Shown in pieces: positions 34,292 to 37,906 of a DNA stretch of 37,906 bases. This DNA is from Hyphomicrobiaceae bacterium (GTDB taxonomy: Bacteria > Pseudomonadota > Alphaproteobacteria > Rhizobiales > Xanthobacteraceae): positions 1 to 37,906 of the forward strand of contig CANJBX010000034.1 in assembly GCA_947472885.1 (NCBI GenBank), in the 5' to 3' direction. The stretch's first letter is position 1. Every line of letters begins with the position of its first letter. The position numbers and the translations under genes were made by a program. Under the pieces are notes generated by a model that saw nothing but the letters and a program-made list of their open reading frames with translations, ran no database searches and had not been told where the DNA came from.

Positions 34292-35137
34292 CTAAAATTT
34301 GTCACCGAGAGGCTCGATCACTGTCCGGTTGCCCGGCCCCTGCGCGAGCAAGGCCTGCAGAGCGGGCAGCAGGACCTTCAATTCTTCGGCCAACCGCCAC
34401 GGCGGATTGACCACGACCAATCCTGAGCCGGTGAAGCTGTCCGCCGACGCGCCTCTTACGTGCAATTCCGTCCGCAGCATTTTCGGGATTGCAAGCTTTC
34501 GCAGCTGCCGCATGACGGCCGACGTGCCACTTCCCTTGATCGGATACCAAACAAGGTAAGTACCGCTTTCCCATTTGCGGCTCCCAAGTTCGAGCCCACG
34601 CACGATGTTTTCGAACTCGTCCTTTTGCTCGAACGGCGGATCGATCACCACGAGACCGCGCCGTTCGGGCGGCGGGAGGTGAGCGTTAAGCGCCTGCCAG
34701 CCGTCAGTCTCCACCGCCTTGGCGCGCTTGTCGCGGCGCAAGTGCCCGGCCAGTGTCGCGGCGGCCCTGGGCTCCAGCTCGCACGCAACGAGACGATCCT
34801 GTTCGCGCATCAGCGCGAGCGCGAGCAGCGGCGACCCCGGATAGAACTTGAGCGCGTCACCGGAATTGAGCGCTGCGACCGCGTCGAGATAAGGCTTGAG
34901 CAGCGCCCCCGCCTCGCCTGCGGGCTTTTGCGCCATCAGGCGGCCGATGCCTTCGCGCCATTCGCCGGTGCGGGTCGCCTGGGTGCCCTCAAGATCGTAG
35001 AGGCCGGTGCCGGCGTGGGTGTCGAGCACGCGGAACGGCTGCGGCTTTTCGCACAAATGGACGAGGACGCGCGCCAGCACCGCGTGCTTGAAGACGTCCG
35101 CGAAATTGCCTGCGTGGAAAACGTGCCGGTAGTTCAT
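34292..35137 (-). CDS. rlmJ: 23S rRNA (adenine-2030-N6)-methyltransferase
   Basis: RlmJ methylates A2030 of 23S rRNA using SAM. The 281 residues start with the family-specific MNYRHVFHAGNFADVFKH. The SAM-binding region RVLDTHAGTGLYDLEG lies near 36-51, and the catalytic DPPF motif is Asp166-Pro-Pro-Phe169, close to the DPPY of E. coli RlmJ. Length and motifs are complete. It starts 33 bp downstream of the RNase T2 stop. Confidence 0.95.
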   Translation of the reverse strand: MNYRHVFHAGNFADVFKHAVLARVLVHLCEKPQPFRVLDTHAGTGLYDLEGTQATRTGEWREGIGRLMAQKPAGEAGALLKPYLDAVAALNSGDALKFYPGSPLLALALMREQDRLVACELEPRAAATLAGHLRRDKRAKAVETDGWQALNAHLPPPERRGLVVIDPPFEQKDEFENIVRGLELGSRKWESGTYLVWYPIKGSGTSAVMRQLRKLAIPKMLRTELHVRGASADSFTGSGLVVVNPPWRLAEELKVLLPALQALLAQGPGNRTVIEPLGDKF

Positions 35138-35170
35138 GCCGCCTTATGGCACGATTGCACGGTCATGCCG

Positions 35171-35938
35171 TTACTGTTTTGCCGCGGCAATCGCATCGGC
35201 AATCGGCGTCACGCCGATATCGCGCAAATCCGCCGACCGGCGCACCGGCGGCATCACCAGCTTGTCACGGCGGCAGGCGCGGCGGTCGACTTCCGCGCAG
35301 TCATGGAATTTCAGATCCTTGGTCAGGCAGATCCGCACTTCATTGAGGCGCCGCGAGTCACAGGCCACCGAAATGCCGGCGTTGGTCATGCCCGGATTGG
35401 CCTTGATGAAGGCTTCCTCGACCTCGTGCGGGCTGACCGTCAGCGGCGCCTGCACATCGATATAGGCCTCGGGGATTTTCACCACGGCGCGGGCGCGGCG
35501 GACGTTTTCGAAGTACGCATTGGCCGAAAGACCTGAACAGGTGCCATGACGGTCCCATTCATGGAAAATCAGCCGCGGGCTCGGCATCAGGTCGAGCATC
35601 GACGACACGATGTTGCGATTGAGCCGCGGCGACGGGACCTGGCAGAACTCGGGAAAGCCGCGCTCGTACTGCGGCCACAGGCCATGCACCACAAAGGAAA
35701 ACGGCCGCTCGCCGCATTGCTCGCGCTGGGCGTTGCGATTGCCGCCGTTACGCTCGGCGCTGGCTTCGCAGAACGACGGCGACCACGACAGGGTCAGCAC
35801 ATAGAAATCGAATTTGCCGGGTGCATTCTGGCGGGCATCCTGCGCCGGCGAACTGCGGACGGTGATGGCCAGAATGAAAATGACCGACGCGAAGAATGCC
35901 GCGCGGAATGCCAGATTGCTTACAGCGAACTTCGACAT
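35171..35938 (-). CDS. Ribonuclease T2 family protein
   Basis: A 255-residue secreted RNase. The start MSKFAVSNLAFRAAFF at 35938 leads into a signal peptide or membrane anchor (about 10-28) with a likely cleavage near SSPAQ. The two catalytic blocks are intact: CAS I in VVHGLWPQY with His85, and CAS II in FHEWDRHGTC with His126, Glu127 and His131. Activity in the periplasm is expected: cleavage of RNA through 2',3'-cyclic phosphates. Several cysteines suit disulfides outside the cytoplasm. Confidence 0.92.
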   Translation of the reverse strand: MSKFAVSNLAFRAAFFASVIFILAITVRSSPAQDARQNAPGKFDFYVLTLSWSPSFCEASAERNGGNRNAQREQCGERPFSFVVHGLWPQYERGFPEFCQVPSPRLNRNIVSSMLDLMPSPRLIFHEWDRHGTCSGLSANAYFENVRRARAVVKIPEAYIDVQAPLTVSPHEVEEAFIKANPGMTNAGISVACDSRRLNEVRICLTKDLKFHDCAEVDRRACRRDKLVMPPVRRSADLRDIGVTPIADAIAAAKQ

Positions 35939-36040
35939 GGAACGCCCCCACTCAACGATCTTGCGTAGCGCGAGCATAGCAGGCACTCGGAACATTTCAA
36001 GAACAAAATATGACGCCGCCGCAGCCCCCGGCTAAGTCAC

Positions 36041-36505
36041 TCAGGGCATTGCCATTTTGCAGGTCGGGTTATAGGCCCAGTTGCGGTCAAGGCCGGCCAC
36101 ACACCAATCGACGCCCCACGTCACGCCGATCTCGCCGGTGTCTTCGCCGACGGAATAATAGACCGGGCGGCGGGTGCCGTCGCTAACTGTCGCGACGCCC
36201 TTGCAGAACCGGCGCGGGATTGCCGCGTAGTGCCACGGACGCAGCGCGGTTTCCTGGATCTGGTCAATGGCTGAAAGCTGCAGCGAGGAATTCCAGAACT
36301 GGCTTTCCTTCTCGGAAAAGCGGCTCTGGATGCGGCTTGTCACCCAGTAACTGTCGCACAAAGGCATCTTGGCCTCGTAGCGCGGGCCGGAAAGGCCGAA
36401 ATTCAGTTCAAGCAGGTTGGCGGCCTGGCTTTGCGGAGCGAATGCGCCGGCCAGCGCGAACAACAGCGCGGCGGTGAAAAGGCGAGCGACCATGCGGGTA
36501 GCCAT
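36041..36505 (-). CDS. Small secreted cysteine-containing protein, unknown function
   Basis: A 154-residue protein with a signal peptide (RMVARLFTAALLFALAGAF, cleavage near SQAA at 28-29). The mature part has four cysteines (MPLCDSYW, RRFCKGVA, VDWCVAGL, PTCKMAMP), likely two disulfides in the periplasm. I recognise no named family. It lies upstream of the RNase T2 gene with 102 bp between, so cotranscription is possible. Confidence 0.75.
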   Translation of the reverse strand: MATRMVARLFTAALLFALAGAFAPQSQAANLLELNFGLSGPRYEAKMPLCDSYWVTSRIQSRFSEKESQFWNSSLQLSAIDQIQETALRPWHYAAIPRRFCKGVATVSDGTRRPVYYSVGEDTGEIGVTWGVDWCVAGLDRNWAYNPTCKMAMP

Positions 36506-36637
36506 TGGCGGAATCCCCCAACCAAAAGTTAACGCCCCACGGTGCCAAGCGGCCGTGCCGGGGTCAAGGGCCGCGCAGCAACACTGGCCTGAAAAGGCGC
36601 GGTTTTTCGCCGGAAAATATGACTGCCATTTGGTAGT

Positions 36638-37414
36638 TTAACGCCAGTCGCCGAGCGCCGCCTGCACCACCGTGAGCGCCGCGACCGCCGCCGTATCGGC
36701 GCGCAGGATTCTCGGTCCCAATGAAATCCGCACGGTGTTTTTGCGCGCCAGCAGCATGTCGCGCTCACCTTCGGAAAACCCGCCTTCCGGGCCTACGACG
36801 ACCGCCAACCGGGGCTGCCTTGCATCGGCTGCCGTTGCCGCCACCCCGCGCAGGCCCTGCGCGGTCAGAATAGCAACCGGATTTCCGCCGTCGGCGGTTT
36901 CGTCGCAAAACACCAGCAGCCGCTCCGGATCGAGCGCCGCAATCGCGCGCTCGAACGCCACCGGCTCGGCGACGTCCGGCAGCGCCAGCACGCCGCACTG
37001 TTCCGCCGCCTCGATGACATTGGCGCGGATGCGCTCGAACTTGACGCGCTCGGCTTGCGTGTGCCGCGTGATGACCGGCGCGAGCAGCGAGACGCCCATC
37101 TCGACCGCCTTCTGCACCATATAGTCGAGCCGCGCGCGCTTGAGCGGCGCGAACAGGTAATGCAGGTCGGCCGGCAGCGTCTGCGCGCGCGATTGTTCGT
37201 TGACCTCAAGACCCCAGAGCTTTTTCGACAGTTGCGCCAGCACGCAGCGCCACTCGCCGTCGCGGCCGTTGAACGACAGGACGCCGTCGCCCGCCTTCAT
37301 GCGCAGCACATCGACAAGGTAATGCGATTGCGGCGGCAACAGCGGCACGCCGTGCCCGCTAGCAAGCGGATGATCGACGAACAAGCGCGGTGTGCGGAAA
37401 TCGTAATTCGGCAT
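36638..37414 (-). CDS. rsmE: 16S rRNA (uracil-1498-N3)-methyltransferase
   Basis: RsmE is a SPOUT-class enzyme that methylates U1498 of 16S rRNA. The 258 residues contain an N-terminal PUA-like domain (LFVDHPLASGHGVPL) and the C-terminal knot with VVVGPEGGFSEGERDML near 210-226 and ISLGPRILRADTAAVAAL near 230-247, which form the SAM pocket. All family blocks are intact. Confidence 0.95.
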   Translation of the reverse strand: MPNYDFRTPRLFVDHPLASGHGVPLLPPQSHYLVDVLRMKAGDGVLSFNGRDGEWRCVLAQLSKKLWGLEVNEQSRAQTLPADLHYLFAPLKRARLDYMVQKAVEMGVSLLAPVITRHTQAERVKFERIRANVIEAAEQCGVLALPDVAEPVAFERAIAALDPERLLVFCDETADGGNPVAILTAQGLRGVAATAADARQPRLAVVVGPEGGFSEGERDMLLARKNTVRISLGPRILRADTAAVAALTVVQAALGDWR

Positions 37415-37478
37415 GACGAGACAAAAGCACGTTTGCGCCCAAAAAAGAAACCGCCCGCCCGGCGCTATTTTCCACGCG

Positions 37479-37736
37479 CTAGTGCAGGGAGGCTTCCGGC
37501 ACGGCGCATTTCTCGCCAGTGATGTCGAACGTCACGCCGTTGAGGCGAACGGCCCTGCCTTCCTGATCGCGCTGCACCCGCCCCTGCTGGTACACCCAGC
37601 GCAGGCAGCCCGCCGCATCGACCAGGCGGAATTCCACACCGAAGTCACCCGCGCCGGAAAGCGCCTGCTGCACCGCCTCCTGAACGCGCGCCGCGTCGTC
37701 AATGTAAATGCTTGCCCTGAAGGTCGTGCGCGGCAA
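37479..37736 (-). CDS. Stand-alone partial PAS (PAC-half) protein
   Basis: An 85-residue frame, start TTG as the first available initiator. DDAARVQEAVQQALSG, FGVEFRLVDAAGCLRWV and VRLNGVTFDITGEK match the second half of a PAS domain (PAC region); the first PAS strands and any output domain are missing. In-frame coding extends upstream as far as the TGA at 37791-37793, adding about 18 codons without a standard start. It may be a remnant of a larger sensor or a real short PAS protein. It lies before rsmE. Confidence 0.5.
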   Translation of the reverse strand: MPRTTFRASIYIDDAARVQEAVQQALSGAGDFGVEFRLVDAAGCLRWVYQQGRVQRDQEGRAVRLNGVTFDITGEKCAVPEASLH

Positions 37737-37790
37737 TCCACTTGCAGCGAGTTCAGGATTAACAGGATGTTGAAAAAACCGATCGGGGGC

Positions 37791-37906
37791 TCAGATTTCT
37801 ACTGAAATCAGGGTGCTATTGGGAACTTCGACATCCAAAGGAACCGGCGCCCCCTGGGCCAAGATCTGCTCAAGAATCATAAAAAGACGGGAATGGATGT
37901 GGGTCA
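37791..37906 (-). CDS. C-terminal end of a truncated unidentified gene
   Basis: A frame enters from the right edge and ends in TGA at 37791-37793, giving 38 codons that contain MILEQILAQGAPVPLDVEVP and end in STLISVEI. It looks coding, but no family is recognisable. Its stop is in frame with the downstream PAS fragment, so the two could also have been one gene before a stop mutation. Confidence 0.35.
   Translation of the reverse strand, partial: THIHSRLFMILEQILAQGAPVPLDVEVPNSTLISVEI

Overview
The window looks like chromosomal DNA of an alphaproteobacterium of the order Hyphomicrobiales (Rhizobiales), probably near the Bradyrhizobium/Rhodopseudomonas/Afipia group. The basis is gene content and order remembered from that group, not a search: hisD-UPF0262-phosphatase-maf-yacG-tRNA-Phe, rplY-pth-ychF, lgt-midA-pgeF, prs, a MarR/response-regulator/kinase cassette beside ilvE, moaE-moaD-pgsA-uvrC, and Omp25/Omp31-like porins. 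Most of the DNA is GC-rich with dense housekeeping genes.

Layout. Positions 1-4445 are visibly more A+T-rich: a truncated reading-frame end at the left edge, two overlapping family III CoA-transferase genes, a convergent Tat-exported ABC solute-binding protein, and a gene-poor stretch that ends at the 3' end of tRNA-Phe. This resembles accessory DNA placed at a tRNA gene. Positions 4446-8295 (minus strand) hold tRNA-Phe, yacG, maf, a low-molecular-weight phosphatase, UPF0262, hisD and a shortened DUF2948 gene. Positions 8390-10548 (minus) hold an MFS transporter behind two MaoC-like hydratases. Two small membrane proteins and a palindromic intergenic repeat follow, then ychF, pth, rplY and ubiK on minus.

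Positions 14542-22446 are mostly plus strand: lgt, midA-like, pgeF, a lipoprotein, prs, a YbjN-like gene, proC, a TetR regulator and a cupin. Positions 22527-25189 carry kinase, response regulator and MarR genes on minus, divergent from ilvE. Positions 26377-31777 (minus) carry a TctC-type binding protein, moaE, moaD, pgsA, uvrC and a pteridine-reductase-like SDR. Two outer-membrane beta-barrel genes (plus) come next, then minus-strand cspA, rlmJ, an RNase T2, a small secreted protein, rsmE, a PAS fragment and a truncated gene end.

How the genes work together: translation and RNA maturation (tRNA-Phe, pth, rplY, rlmJ, rsmE, ychF), envelope biogenesis (lgt, pgsA, porins), amino-acid synthesis (hisD, proC, ilvE), cofactor synthesis (moaDE, ubiK), DNA repair (uvrC) and a two-component circuit. 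No mobile element, CRISPR array or defence system was identified with confidence. The most unusual signals are 13 GANTC sites (the CcrM methylation sequence) in 232 bp spaced on one helical repeat between prs and the YbjN-like gene, a CoA-transferase pair in which only one subunit keeps the catalytic Asp, two perfect CtrA-type TTAA-N7-TTAA boxes, and an apparent in-frame internal deletion in DUF2948.
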